NCBI RefSeq assembly: GCF_002119725.1
Contig: NZ_CP021109.1
Location: 4,523,367-4,587,366, forward strand
Direction of reading: 5' to 3'
From: Bordetella genomosp. 9
GTDB lineage: Bacteria > Pseudomonadota > Gammaproteobacteria > Burkholderiales > Burkholderiaceae_B
Length of the DNA stretch: 64,000 nucleotides
Shown here: one piece after another, positions 1 through 16,697 of the stretch
Layout: each line of letters begins with the position of its first letter
Numbering within the stretch: the first letter of the stretch is position 1
Translations under genes and position numbers: made by a program
Notes under the pieces: generated by a model
The model's input: only the letters and a program-made list of their open reading frames with translations
Told to the model about the DNA's origin: nothing
Databases searched by the model: none

Positions 1-1498
1 GTCCGGCCGACGTTGCCGCAGGGAAACGCTCGTCGAAATCCCGCAATTGCCGCACCAGGGCCGGCGGGTCGATACGGCCCGCGCGCGGCGCCTGCATGTC
101 GACCCTGGCGATCGCATCGAGATCGACGCCGGTGTGCTGCGCGAACCGGCGCATATCGCTGTCGTCCAGCAGAGCCTGCCTGCCTCGCTCCAGCAGCGCC
201 TCCCCTTCCCTGCGCGCCTGCTCGGCCTCTTCCAGCGCGGCCGGCAGATCGTCAACGGTAGGACGACGCGGCAGTGCATCGTTCAACGGCAGATAGTCGT
301 CGGCGTTCAGGCCCTCGGCCTCGAGCATGCGGCGCGACGATGCGCGCCGGCGCGCCGCGCCTGCCTGCAGATTGCGGGCCAGCGGCCGCGCGTGCACGTC
401 GGGCAGGTCGCTGTCTGGCGCGTTGACGTACAGCGAAGCGGAAACGAGGTCGCTGTCGCGCAAGGCATGCACGGCGCCATGGCGCGAGTCGGCGCGGCGC
501 CGCGCGACGTCCATGTAGTGCGCAATGGCGCGATGGTCATTTGCATCTTCAATCGCCAGCACCAAATGCGAGACGTCCGCCCCGTCGCTTTCGGCGATAT
601 CCAGCACGCCATGCCAGATGAGTATTGCCCGCTCGTGATCGGGAAAGAACCACGCCGTGGTCAGTCTCATATCCGCTTCTTCCAGGACGGCGGGCCGGGC
701 ATGCCTGAGCGCGAAGCAGCGTGCCCGCCAGACCGGCAAGCGGCCGGACAATACTTGTCGTTCCGGGTGCATATTCCAGAACGCGTAATCCACGCCGGAC
801 GGCACGTCGGGCCTGCCCGTCCACCATTGATCGGACGGCGCGGCGTTGAAGTAGCGGGCATCCATGTCGGGTGCGAAGCCCGGAAACTCATGCTCCAGCC
901 AGGCCTGGTCGTATCGCGATCCCATGCGCGCGAAGCGCGCCGGCGTATCGGGCGCGATGCCGTCGAAACCGGCCGGGCGCACGATTTGTCCGGAATATCG
1001 AATGCGCTGGTCCGGCGACTCGACATTGGGCAGCGGCGTAACCCGCATGCCGCCGATCTCGTCCGGCTGCATGCCGATGCCGTGGGAGTTGTCCGGGCAG
1101 TCCGGACCGCCGTATGCGCGCCGCCAGTCGATGCGCATGGCGTCAAAGGGAGCGGGCGCGGTGGGCTTGCCGGCCACCCAATACCGGTCGCCGAACACCA
1201 GCAGGGACTTGTCGAGAGAGCCGACGCGAGCCCTTACGGCGCAGGCGGTCTTGTCGGGCTGATGCCGCGTATATGCTTTGCCGCTGACGATGAATTCGGC
1301 ACAGGGCTTGGGCACGCCCAGGTCAAGCGCGCCGCCGACCTCCTGCGCCGCCAGACGCCACAGGTCCTGCTCGGACGTCAGTGCGGGAGCGTCCTTCAAT
1401 GTAGCCATGGCCAGCATGGCGATGCCCAGCTTGTCGCTGCCCCGCCAGCGATACGGCCGCGTAAGCAGGCTCAGGCGCGACGGCTTTACCACACGCAT
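1..1498 (-). CDS. DUF2169 domain protein, T6SS adaptor-like (C-terminus off the window)
   Basis: Found by translating the minus strand; the frame stays open to the left edge, so about 499 residues are visible and the C-terminus is missing. The DUF2169 pattern is clear: a PKPCAEF segment, a GDRYW motif followed by an R(A)YGG motif, then FDGIAPDTPARF and FNAAPSDQWW. In T6SS loci DUF2169 proteins are encoded beside VgrG and are thought to load or chaperone effectors onto the spike. I chose the ATG at 1498 because a GGAG lies 6 nt upstream and the protein then begins MRVVKPSRLSLL; a GTG at 1573, overlapping the upstream gene, is the alternative. After the domain the visible part becomes Arg/Glu-rich and probably helical. 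It is the third gene of the vgrG operon; the cargo effector is probably beyond the edge. Confidence 0.85.
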   Translation of the reverse strand, partial: MRVVKPSRLSLLTRPYRWRGSDKLGIAMLAMATLKDAPALTSEQDLWRLAAQEVGGALDLGVPKPCAEFIVSGKAYTRHQPDKTACAVRARVGSLDKSLLVFGDRYWVAGKPTAPAPFDAMRIDWRRAYGGPDCPDNSHGIGMQPDEIGGMRVTPLPNVESPDQRIRYSGQIVRPAGFDGIAPDTPARFARMGSRYDQAWLEHEFPGFAPDMDARYFNAAPSDQWWTGRPDVPSGVDYAFWNMHPERQVLSGRLPVWRARCFALRHARPAVLEEADMRLTTAWFFPDHERAILIWHGVLDIAESDGADVSHLVLAIEDANDHRAIAHYMDVARRRADSRHGAVHALRDSDLVSASLYVNAPDSDLPDVHARPLARNLQAGAARRRASSRRMLEAEGLNADDYLPLNDALPRRPTVDDLPAALEEAEQARREGEALLERGRQALLDDSDMRRFAQHTGVDLDAIARVDMQAPRAGRIDPPALVRQLRDFDERFPAATSAG

Positions 1499-1544
1499 GC
1501 CGTGCTCCACGTCGCAAACCGCGTTAGGGAAGAAGCAGCCGCCA

Positions 1545-2003
1545 TCATTCTGTACGCTGATCCACGACGACACTGTGCGTGCCCGGCTCCACCCGGACCC
1601 GGATCTGGCGGCCCTCCGCGAAATCGGCGAAACGGGCGGGAGAAATCGGCACCTTTATCTCGGTTTCGAAAGGAAGGCGAAGTTCGCCGGCGGCAGAATC
1701 CGCCGCGACACCGCGATCGGCGAGCGCCTCCGAGGCGGCCGGCTGCACCGCCAGTCTCAGCTTCCAGATGAAGAAGCGATCCGCGCCCAGGCGCACGCCT
1801 GTGTCGGTCGCCTGCAGGACCTGCGCCGACGCACTGGCGCCGGTCCGGCGTATGGTCTCGCTGGCTTGGGTTTCGCGCACCGTGCGATCGTGCCGCCGCT
1901 TGACGTGATACAGCGCCACGGCGCCTTCGACCATGATGATCAGCACAACAAGCGCCATCCATCCGGCCCACGGCGGCAATCCCCAACGCTGCATGAATTC
2001 CAT
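1545..2003 (-). CDS. Small T6SS-locus membrane protein of unknown function
   Basis: 152 residues. One hydrophobic segment at about residues 12-35 should anchor it in the inner membrane. The rest is a soluble domain, probably beta-rich judging from its alternating pattern in the last 60 residues (an FFIWKLRLAV strand and a VRVEPGTHSVVV ending). There is no recognisable catalytic motif. It starts 14 nt after the vgrG stop and is followed by the DUF2169 gene, so it is very likely co-transcribed with both. A start at codon 4 is also possible. Its position between VgrG and an adaptor would fit an immunity or accessory protein, but that is inference only. Confidence 0.7.
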   Translation of the reverse strand: MEFMQRWGLPPWAGWMALVVLIIMVEGAVALYHVKRRHDRTVRETQASETIRRTGASASAQVLQATDTGVRLGADRFFIWKLRLAVQPAASEALADRGVAADSAAGELRLPFETEIKVPISPARFADFAEGRQIRVRVEPGTHSVVVDQRTE

Positions 2004-2017
2004 TCCGGCGATTTTCT

Positions 2018-4384
2018 TCAGAGTATCGTCACCAGGCCGGCAAGCAGGCTTTTGGCTCCGGCGCTTTCCGCCGCCAGCCCGTTGTTGCGGTATTCGATGC
2101 CGCCGATCTTGGTTGCCGTGGCGAACACGTCCATCTTGACGGCGTTCAGGTCGACCTTGGAGATGGCCACGCCAAGATTCGACCGCCAGACCGTGGCGTT
2201 GCCGACTCCCAGCGTGGCCTGCGCCACCGTCAGGTTCAGTCCGAAAGGCGTGGCCTTGAGCCAGCTCTTGGTGGACAGATCCTTGACCTGCTTGCCGTTC
2301 AGAACCACATCGGTATCGCTGGTGAGGGTAATGGTCTGCGGCGCCGTCATGTCGATGCCGGCGTTTTCGGACGCCACCGTGATCTGGCTGGCTGCCTTCG
2401 CATCCATGCCGGCAGCGGTGGAGGTGATTCGCACCTGGCCCTGGGCCGTCAGGTCCATGCCGGCCGCCAAAGATTGCATGGTGACCTGGCCCTGCGCTTT
2501 CTCGGTCAGCGTGCCCGCCTGCACGTCGTGCATCGCATCGCCCGACGTGACGGTAACGGTGCGGCCATTGTGCAGGGTCTCCTGGAAGGGCCCGGTCACC
2601 GTCCGGGTTTCGCCGTCGGCGGCGATCGTCGTGGTCAGCCCCTGGTCGTACCGCTCGGTCGTCATGCCGCCGGATACGTGCAGCGTGCGCGCGCCGTTGA
2701 CGGTGTAGGTCTCATCCTCCGCCACGGTGACGGAGCGCGTCTGTCCAACCGTCAGGACGTCGACGCCCCCGACATGGGTGGTACGGTCCGCGCCGATGAA
2801 GGTGGTGTCGTCCACGCCGATGGTTGTCGTACGGATGCCGTCGACACTGCGCTGCTCGTCGGCTTCCACTTCGGTGCGCATGTTGCGTTCCGCATGCAGC
2901 CATATCTCCTCCTGTCCGGGTTTGTCTTCGAACATGAATGCGTTGGCGGTGCGCGGCGTTCCGTCCTGGGTCCGTGAGACGAACCCGCTTTGCGTCGCGT
3001 TTGCGGGCAGATCCCACGGCGGCATGTTGGCGCCATTGAAAACGCGGCCAATGACGATGGGCCGGTCGGGATGGCCGCCGATGAAGTCGACCACCACTTC
3101 GTCGCCGCGCCGGGGCAGCTGGATACCGCCGAAGCCGCCGCTGGCCCAGGGGCTGGAGACGCGCACCCAGCATGAACTGTTTTCATTGCGCTGTCCGTAT
3201 CGATCCCAATGGAACTGGACCTTGATGCGCCCATACTGGTCCACCCAGATCTGCTGCCCTTCCTTGCCGACGACGGTCGCGGTCTGGGGGCCGTGGGTAT
3301 AGGACTGTGGCGTGATGCGCGGCGGGCGGAACTGTACGGTGGACGGCAGGACGGTGAACCCGACGTCGATGGTTTGCGTCTGCACGCCCCCGGTGGCATA
3401 GCCGGATTCGCGTATGTGATAGTGCGCGGCGATGACGAGATAATCGCGATTCTCGCTGTCGCGCGGATGATTGCGCAGGCGAAAGCGATATCCCGGCGCC
3501 ATCCCATGCGCGTTGCAGGCGCCGGACACCAGTTCCTGCCGGCATTGCATGGCCTGCAGACGCACGCGGCTGTAATGCTCGCCCTCTTCGGGATCGGTAT
3601 AGCCGCCCAGCCACTCGTAGATCTCGAGCTTGCCGTCGTCGTACGGCGCGGGATTCGTGCGCCGCGCATCCATGCTGGTGCCGGGCCGCCTGAAATCGAA
3701 GTCCGTGGTTGCGAAACCGCTGGGTGTGATCTGCTCCGCCGGTTCCCATGCATTCACGTATGCTTCGCGCGGCACCGTCACGCGATCCGGCCCGTAGTAC
3801 GGCAGCGACTCGCAGCCGCGGCAGGGATCGTGCTGTGTGACGTCATCGGTCAGCACCAGCGTGTGCTTGCCATGCTCGTGACGGAACCAGTAGTAGATGC
3901 CCTCATGCTCCATCAGCCGGCTGATGAAGTTGAAATCGGTTTCCTGGTATTGGACGCCGTACTCCCAACGCCGGTACGTCCCGGACAGACGCCATTCAAC
4001 CGGATACGGGTAATCGGCCAGAACTTCGCGAAGGATGTCGGGCACGCTTTTGTTCTGGAAAATCTTGTTGTCCGACGTTTGCGTCAGGTACCAGAGCCAG
4101 GGACGTACCGTCGCCCGGTAGATGTACAGGCGGGACGTGCCGCTTTCCCGCCCCACGAGCGTGCAGCGTGTGATAAGCCCATTCATATGCCGGGTGTCCG
4201 CCCCGCTCGAAATCGCCAGCGTCAGCGGCTTGCCGAGCAGTTGCTTCATATCGAGCGCGTACGACTCCGACAGCAGCTCCACCTCCAGTTCGAACAACTG
4301 CGACAGCCCCTCCGACCCGTTCATCGATCGGAACAACAAAGCCTGGGGCGGCAGGGGCGTGTGTGCCGTGACGATACGGTCCAT
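2018..4384 (-). CDS. vgrG: Type VI secretion system tip protein VgrG
   Basis: 788 residues. The N-terminal half is the gp27-like hub (YIYRATVRPWLWYL, YQETDFNFISRLMEHEGIYYWF). It is followed by the gp5-like OB fold at about residues 360-470, with GQQIWVDQYGRIKVQFHWDR, the GDEVVVDFIGG segment and the DRPIVIGRVFNG signature. The C-terminal third is a DUF2345-type beta-helix built of short repeats (TAQGQVRITSTAAGMDAK and similar), ending without an added enzymatic domain. VgrG trimers form the puncturing spike on the Hcp tube. The ATG at 4384 has GGAG 6 nt upstream; an in-frame ATG at 4450 has no such site and was not used. It is the first gene of the operon with the 152-residue membrane protein and the DUF2169 adaptor. 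Confidence 0.95.
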   Translation of the reverse strand: MDRIVTAHTPLPPQALLFRSMNGSEGLSQLFELEVELLSESYALDMKQLLGKPLTLAISSGADTRHMNGLITRCTLVGRESGTSRLYIYRATVRPWLWYLTQTSDNKIFQNKSVPDILREVLADYPYPVEWRLSGTYRRWEYGVQYQETDFNFISRLMEHEGIYYWFRHEHGKHTLVLTDDVTQHDPCRGCESLPYYGPDRVTVPREAYVNAWEPAEQITPSGFATTDFDFRRPGTSMDARRTNPAPYDDGKLEIYEWLGGYTDPEEGEHYSRVRLQAMQCRQELVSGACNAHGMAPGYRFRLRNHPRDSENRDYLVIAAHYHIRESGYATGGVQTQTIDVGFTVLPSTVQFRPPRITPQSYTHGPQTATVVGKEGQQIWVDQYGRIKVQFHWDRYGQRNENSSCWVRVSSPWASGGFGGIQLPRRGDEVVVDFIGGHPDRPIVIGRVFNGANMPPWDLPANATQSGFVSRTQDGTPRTANAFMFEDKPGQEEIWLHAERNMRTEVEADEQRSVDGIRTTTIGVDDTTFIGADRTTHVGGVDVLTVGQTRSVTVAEDETYTVNGARTLHVSGGMTTERYDQGLTTTIAADGETRTVTGPFQETLHNGRTVTVTSGDAMHDVQAGTLTEKAQGQVTMQSLAAGMDLTAQGQVRITSTAAGMDAKAASQITVASENAGIDMTAPQTITLTSDTDVVLNGKQVKDLSTKSWLKATPFGLNLTVAQATLGVGNATVWRSNLGVAISKVDLNAVKMDVFATATKIGGIEYRNNGLAAESAGAKSLLAGLVTIL

Positions 4385-4634
4385 TCGAACTCCGCGTTGG
4401 CGCTGGCGCGCCGGTGGCTGGGGTGGCTGACGCCAGGATCCGGCGCGCAATTGCGGGCCGGGATAGGGATGCTAGAAGTCCCGCATTTCGCCGACGTTTC
4501 ACTAACAATCGCTATCATTTTTTACGCCTCCGGCGGCCAGCGCTGCGGAATGGCGATCCGGTGCTTGTCGGCTTCACATTGCCACGACACAATATGTCGC
4601 CCTTTACACATTCCTTACTCACTTACCCCGGGAT

Positions 4635-5030
4635 ATGAACGCATCGGCCCGTATTGCCACGCTTGTCCTGATTGCCACGCTTGCAGGCTGCGCCGCGCCG
4701 CGCTCGCCGGAACCCGCCGCCCCGCCCAGCCAGGCGGCCCTGGATGCCATGGCGCATGTGCGCGAGCGCTATCAGGCGGGGGACTATGGCGACGTCATAC
4801 GCACCGTCGCGACATCCGATGTGCTGGCGAGCGCGCCGGTCGGCGTGCGCATCGAAGCGTTGAAATTGCAGGCATTCAGCTACTGCGTAAGCGGCTACCG
4901 CGTATTGTGCGAAGACGATTTCGCCCGCATTCTTCAACTCGACCCCAAGTTCGAACTTGCGCCGGCCGAAATCGGGCATCCCTTGTGGGGACCGGCTTTC
5001 CGGCGGGTGAAGGCTGCGCAGGGCGGTTGA
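4635..5030 (+). CDS. tssQ: TssQ-family T6SS-associated lipoprotein
   Basis: 131 residues. A lipoprotein signal peptide ends in a lipobox (LAGC, Cys at about residue 18), so the mature protein should be lipid-anchored, probably at the outer membrane. The mature part starts Pro/Ala-rich and then carries the features I associate with TssQ: YQAGDYGDVIRT, ALKLQAFSYCVSGYRVLCEDDF with paired cysteines, LDPKFELAPAEIGHPLWGPAF. It looks like a single TPR-like helical unit. It is divergent from vgrG, separated by 250 bp that must hold both promoters. The Shine-Dalgarno is weak, but no better start exists. Confidence 0.85.
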   Translation: MNASARIATLVLIATLAGCAAPRSPEPAAPPSQAALDAMAHVRERYQAGDYGDVIRTVATSDVLASAPVGVRIEALKLQAFSYCVSGYRVLCEDDFARILQLDPKFELAPAEIGHPLWGPAFRRVKAAQGG

Positions 5031-5084
5031 CCGCGGCACGACGACGGACAAGGGACTTGTTGAATCGACGAAGGAAGCAAGCCT

Positions 5085-5546
5085 TTGGCCACACCCTTGT
5101 ATGAAGATCCGGCGTTTTTCCAGCTCATGGCCGACAGCTACGAACGGTGGTTGGGAACACCCCTGCTGCCGAGGCCGATGCCGCCGCAAGCGGGCGCCCG
5201 GTGGTTGTATGAGGAAGCCGACTTTGCCGTATTGGCGCATAACGCCGACCCCGACCCATGCTTCATCTACGGCAACAAGGCGGCGCAGCGCCGCTTCGAA
5301 TACCGCTGGGATGAACTGACTCGACTGCCCTCGCGGCTATCGGCGGAAGCGCCGAATCGGGAAGAGCGGGAACGGTTTCTGGAACGGGTGCGCCAGCACG
5401 GTTTCGAAAGCGGCTATCGCGGCGTCCGCATTACCAAGACCGGTAAACGGTTTCTTATCGAACAGGCCACCTTGTGGGAGTTGCGCGACGCGCGGGGCGC
5501 CCTGCACGGCCAGGCAGTCGTGATTCCGCGTACCACCGATCTGTGA
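5085..5546 (+). CDS. MEKHLA-domain (PAS-like) protein
   Basis: 153 residues spanned almost entirely by a MEKHLA domain, a PAS relative first described at the C-terminus of plant HD-ZIP III proteins and common as a stand-alone bacterial protein. Matching features: FFQLMADSYERWLG near the start, PCFIYGNKAAQRRFEY, LPSRLSAEAPNREER, and GVRITKTGKRFLIEQATLW. Such proteins probably sense a small ligand or redox state; no partner kinase is nearby. The start is a TTG at 5085 preceded by GGAAG; no ATG gives a full-length domain. It lies 54 nt downstream of tssQ on the same strand, so co-transcription is likely, although a role in secretion is not shown. Confidence 0.8.
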   Translation: MATPLYEDPAFFQLMADSYERWLGTPLLPRPMPPQAGARWLYEEADFAVLAHNADPDPCFIYGNKAAQRRFEYRWDELTRLPSRLSAEAPNREERERFLERVRQHGFESGYRGVRITKTGKRFLIEQATLWELRDARGALHGQAVVIPRTTDL

Positions 5547-5835
5547 CACAGCGCGCGGGCGGGCCCTCTGCCCCGCAACCCATCGGACCCACCTCGCCGC
5601 CGAATATTCCGACGTGAAAACTCGCGCGGGAACCCGGCGACGGCGCGTTGCGCCGACATATCAGCCGGGTCCGTCTCGATAGACTGTGCACGCTATCCCC
5701 GAATCCGGGCACCGCGCGTGGGGGCGCCTCCCACGCGACGAACGGGATCCATTCCAGCGCCCGCCAACCTGCGCGCCGGACGTCGGCCCGGACGCGACCC
5801 ATTGGCGCCGCGCTGACCCAGCGCGACATCCGACC

Positions 5836-7437
5836 ATGACCCAAGCCCCTTCGCCAATACAAGGCAACAGCGCCCTGGCGCGGACGCCTTCCGTCCCGAT
5901 GGGCGAGCTGGCGGGAAAACCATTCACCGCGGCGCAGGAACGCGCGCAGCGCTCGGCGCTTAGACCGCCCAGCTGGCGCCCCCAGCGCATGCTGAACGGC
6001 GTCCGCCAGCTGCTGCGCGCCGCCATGCATGGATCGCAGCCGCGCGCGGACCGCGCCCTGCGGCTGGCCCGCGACAATCTGGACCGCGCCTGTGAGCAGC
6101 TGTTCCGCGCACTGCTGAATCACGAGACGCCATGGAGGGGCGCGTCTGGCGGCAGCGTACGGGTTGCGCATGCATTGAGCGAAACCATCGCCTTCGAACG
6201 CGCGTATGCAGCGGCGGGCGGGCGGATTGCCGCCAACCATCCGGATCTGCACGACGTCTATCTGCCCTGCCTGGAGCGCTTCACGTTCACCGAGCTCCTG
6301 CTGTTGCGCGACCGCCTTGGCGCCAGCGTGGCGCCGGCCTGGCGGCCCCATCCGGCCCAGCACGGCGATCTTCTCCTGGCGCACTATCACCGCGCGGTCA
6401 AGGACGAGATCGCCGCACGCCAGCGTCCCTTCGCGGGCGTCATGCGCGTACTCCAGCGCGATATGCCGCAACGCGCGGAACTGGACGCGGCGTTGCGGCG
6501 CCTCGCGACGGCATTGAGCCATCGGGAACGGCGCGGAGAGCCCCCGATGCGCTTGCTGAACGACCTTGCGGGAAGCCAAGGCAATGAAGCGCTGATGCAG
6601 GCATTGCGTGCGCTGGCGTCGCCTTCGTTGCGCTTGCGCTGTGCACCTGCGCAGCGGCCGGTGCGCGTGGCGATTTCCGCACCCGACGGCGGCGCGGGGG
6701 ACTGCGCCAGGCTGGTCAAGGACACCCTGGAGGACTGCCTGCGGTCGCGCCTGGTCGCTCGCGCGCAGGTCGCCTTCAAGCAAGGGGAGGCAACACGCCA
6801 GCCGCCAGCCAAGGTATTGGATGGCGTCCTTCGTATCCTGACCGAAGGTGTGACGGCCATGCGTGGCGCAGGCACGCCGATGGCCACGTACGATTACGGC
6901 ATCGCAATGGCCCTGCTCGCGAGGGCGCTGACCGAGGGCGACATCGATCCGATGCGGTATCTGGCGGCACTGGACGCCGGGTCGCTGCAAACCTTCGCGG
7001 ATCATCTGCCGGCCTTGCCCGCCGCTCGCCGCAGAGAACTGCTGGCCGCCATCGCCCAGGCGCGCAAGACCGTGGCGCCAGAAGGCGCGTCGCGGGCGGT
7101 CCGACCGTCCATCTCGAGGACGATTGAACGCGTCGGCCTTCAGGCCGCGCCGATATTGGCGCGTGTCGTCGCTCGCCTGCAGGCGGAACTCGGTAGCCAG
7201 GCAGCGCAGGCCGATATCCCAGGCGCGCTGCATGTTGCGGCCCCGTCACGCGACGCGCTGACCCGGATGTCCATCGACGTCACCCCGCGCAACGATGGCG
7301 ACGTGGAGGTATCCGTCAGCGCGAACCTCATCTCGTCTGCGAAACGCGGACCGCTGTCCGTTACGTACGTCAGTCGGATCGGACCGGACCTGCGCCCGCT
7401 GCGCGGCGCGCTTCGGCACGTGCGCAACCGTGGATAA
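5836..7437 (+). CDS. Unrecognised protein, effector-like N-terminus
   Basis: 533 residues from the ATG at 5836; the frame is also open from a GTG at 5686. I recognise no family. There is no signal peptide and no membrane segment. The first ~45 residues are rich in Ser/Ala/Pro/Gln (MTQAPSPIQGNSALARTPS), as in many type III or type VI effectors. The rest is Arg/Ala/Leu-rich and mostly helical, with segments such as HPDLHDVYLPCLERFTFTELLLLRDRL and a beta-rich tail (MSIDVTPRNDGDVEVSVSA). A lone gene, it lies between the T6SS genes and the convergent rpoC. An effector role is inference from composition and position; a housekeeping cytoplasmic protein cannot be excluded. Confidence 0.7.
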   Translation: MTQAPSPIQGNSALARTPSVPMGELAGKPFTAAQERAQRSALRPPSWRPQRMLNGVRQLLRAAMHGSQPRADRALRLARDNLDRACEQLFRALLNHETPWRGASGGSVRVAHALSETIAFERAYAAAGGRIAANHPDLHDVYLPCLERFTFTELLLLRDRLGASVAPAWRPHPAQHGDLLLAHYHRAVKDEIAARQRPFAGVMRVLQRDMPQRAELDAALRRLATALSHRERRGEPPMRLLNDLAGSQGNEALMQALRALASPSLRLRCAPAQRPVRVAISAPDGGAGDCARLVKDTLEDCLRSRLVARAQVAFKQGEATRQPPAKVLDGVLRILTEGVTAMRGAGTPMATYDYGIAMALLARALTEGDIDPMRYLAALDAGSLQTFADHLPALPAARRRELLAAIAQARKTVAPEGASRAVRPSISRTIERVGLQAAPILARVVARLQAELGSQAAQADIPGALHVAAPSRDALTRMSIDVTPRNDGDVEVSVSANLISSAKRGPLSVTYVSRIGPDLRPLRGALRHVRNRG

Positions 7438-7500
7438 CGGCGCGACGCTTGCGCCGGCACATGTCCCGGGTCACGACCTGCCGTAGCTGCGGCAGCCCAT

Positions 7501-7541
7501 AAAAAAACCCCAAGCGGATGGACAGGCGTCCATGCTTGGGG
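7501..7541 (-). terminator. Rho-independent terminator of the rpoBC operon
   Basis: Read on the minus strand, an 8-bp stem (CCCCAAGC/GCTTGGGG at 7534-7541 and 7508-7515) encloses an 18-nt loop that is itself partly paired, and runs into seven T residues (7501-7507). It lies about 120 nt after the rpoC stop. The convergent gene ending at 7437 stops before it. Confidence 0.85.
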
Positions 7542-7571
7542 TTGTCTTTACGGCTTGGGGTTGTCTTTACG
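7534..7571. repeat. 19-bp perfect tandem duplication
   Basis: GCTTGGGGTTGTCTTTACG occurs at 7534-7552 and again at 7553-7571, followed by a decayed third start (GCTTGCGG). The first copy supplies one arm of the rpoC terminator, so the second offers an alternative arm. Confidence 0.95.
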
Positions 7572-7659
7572 GCTTGCGGTCGCCCGCGCCGTCCGGCATA
7601 ACCAGACGGAGCGGGCGGCGGGGCAAACGGCAAGCGCCGTTCTCCCGCCCCCGTCGGGC

Positions 7660-16019
<8,360 letters not shown>

Positions 16020-16130
16020 GAGCACTCCGACTCGAGGTTGCATGGGCCGTCAACCACGGCCCGGGGTGATACGACGCTGATACGGCGTTGCGACGACGCA
16101 AACAGACGTTGGTACGATGCTGATACGACT

Positions 16131-16174
16131 CCAGGAAACCCCGCTGAACCCTACGATCAACTAGGGTTTCCTGG
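16131..16174 (-). repeat. Inverted repeat in the rplL-rpoB spacer
   Basis: An 11-bp perfect inverted repeat (CCAGGAAACCC at 16131-16141, GGGTTTCCTGG at 16164-16174) lies between the attenuator hairpin and rpoB. There is no T-tract on either strand. In enterobacteria the same spacer has an RNase III processing stem; whether this is its counterpart is inference. Confidence 0.6.
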
Positions 16175-16180
16175 AAACGC

Positions 16181-16217
16181 AAAAGCCCGGGGACGGCAAA
16201 CTGCGCTGTCCCCGGGC
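16181..16217 (-). terminator. Transcription attenuator between rplL and rpoB
   Basis: On the minus strand a 10-bp perfect GC-rich stem (GCCCGGGGAC/GTCCCCGGGC at 16208-16217 and 16185-16194) is followed by only four T residues. It lies 16 nt past the rplL stop. Strong stem plus short T-tract suggests partial termination, like the known attenuator at this place in E. coli. Confidence 0.8.
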
Positions 16218-16232
16218 AACTGGCATAAGGTC

Positions 16233-16619
16233 TTACTTGAGTTCGACCTTGGCGCCAGCTTCTTCCAGCTTCTTCTTCGCAGCTTCGGCGTCAGCCTTGG
16301 CGATGCCTTCCTTGACGGGCTTCGGCGCGCCGTCGACCAGGTCCTTGGCTTCCTTCAGACCCAGGCCGGTGATTTCACGCACGGCCTTGATGACGCTGAC
16401 CTTGTTCGCGCCAGCTTCCGTCAGGATGACGTCGAACTCGGTCTTTTCTTCAGCGGCGGCAGCGCCACCGGCGCCACCAGCGGCGGGCGCGGCGACAGCC
16501 ACGGCAGCGGCGGCAGCCGACACGCCGAACTTCTCTTCCAGATCCTTGATCAGCTCGGACAGTTCGAGCACGGTCATGCCAGCGATGGCGTCAAGGATTT
16601 CAGCTTTGCTAAGGGCCAT
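16233..16619 (-). CDS. rplL: 50S ribosomal protein L7/L12
   Basis: 128 residues. The N-terminal dimerisation domain (MALSKAEILDAIAGMTVLELSELIKDLEEKFGV) is joined by an Ala/Gly-rich hinge at about 36-55 to the C-terminal factor-binding domain (TEFDVILTEAGANKVSVIKAVREITGLGLKEAKDLVDGAP). Dimers form the mobile ribosomal stalk that recruits translational GTPases. It follows rplJ by 78 nt, the usual arrangement with its L10 anchor. Confidence 0.99.
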   Translation of the reverse strand: MALSKAEILDAIAGMTVLELSELIKDLEEKFGVSAAAAAVAVAAPAAGGAGGAAAAEEKTEFDVILTEAGANKVSVIKAVREITGLGLKEAKDLVDGAPKPVKEGIAKADAEAAKKKLEEAGAKVELK

Positions 16620-16697
16620 TTTCTAAGAACTCCAAATATTGGTAATGCCAGGTTCGGTGTCGCTTCGTCGTACAACGAATTCCACGAACGCCGGGGC

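Noticed and set aside
47..1771. 574-codon plus-strand frame at the left edge
   Set aside because: It lies opposite the DUF2169 gene, whose conserved motifs are unmistakable on the minus strand.
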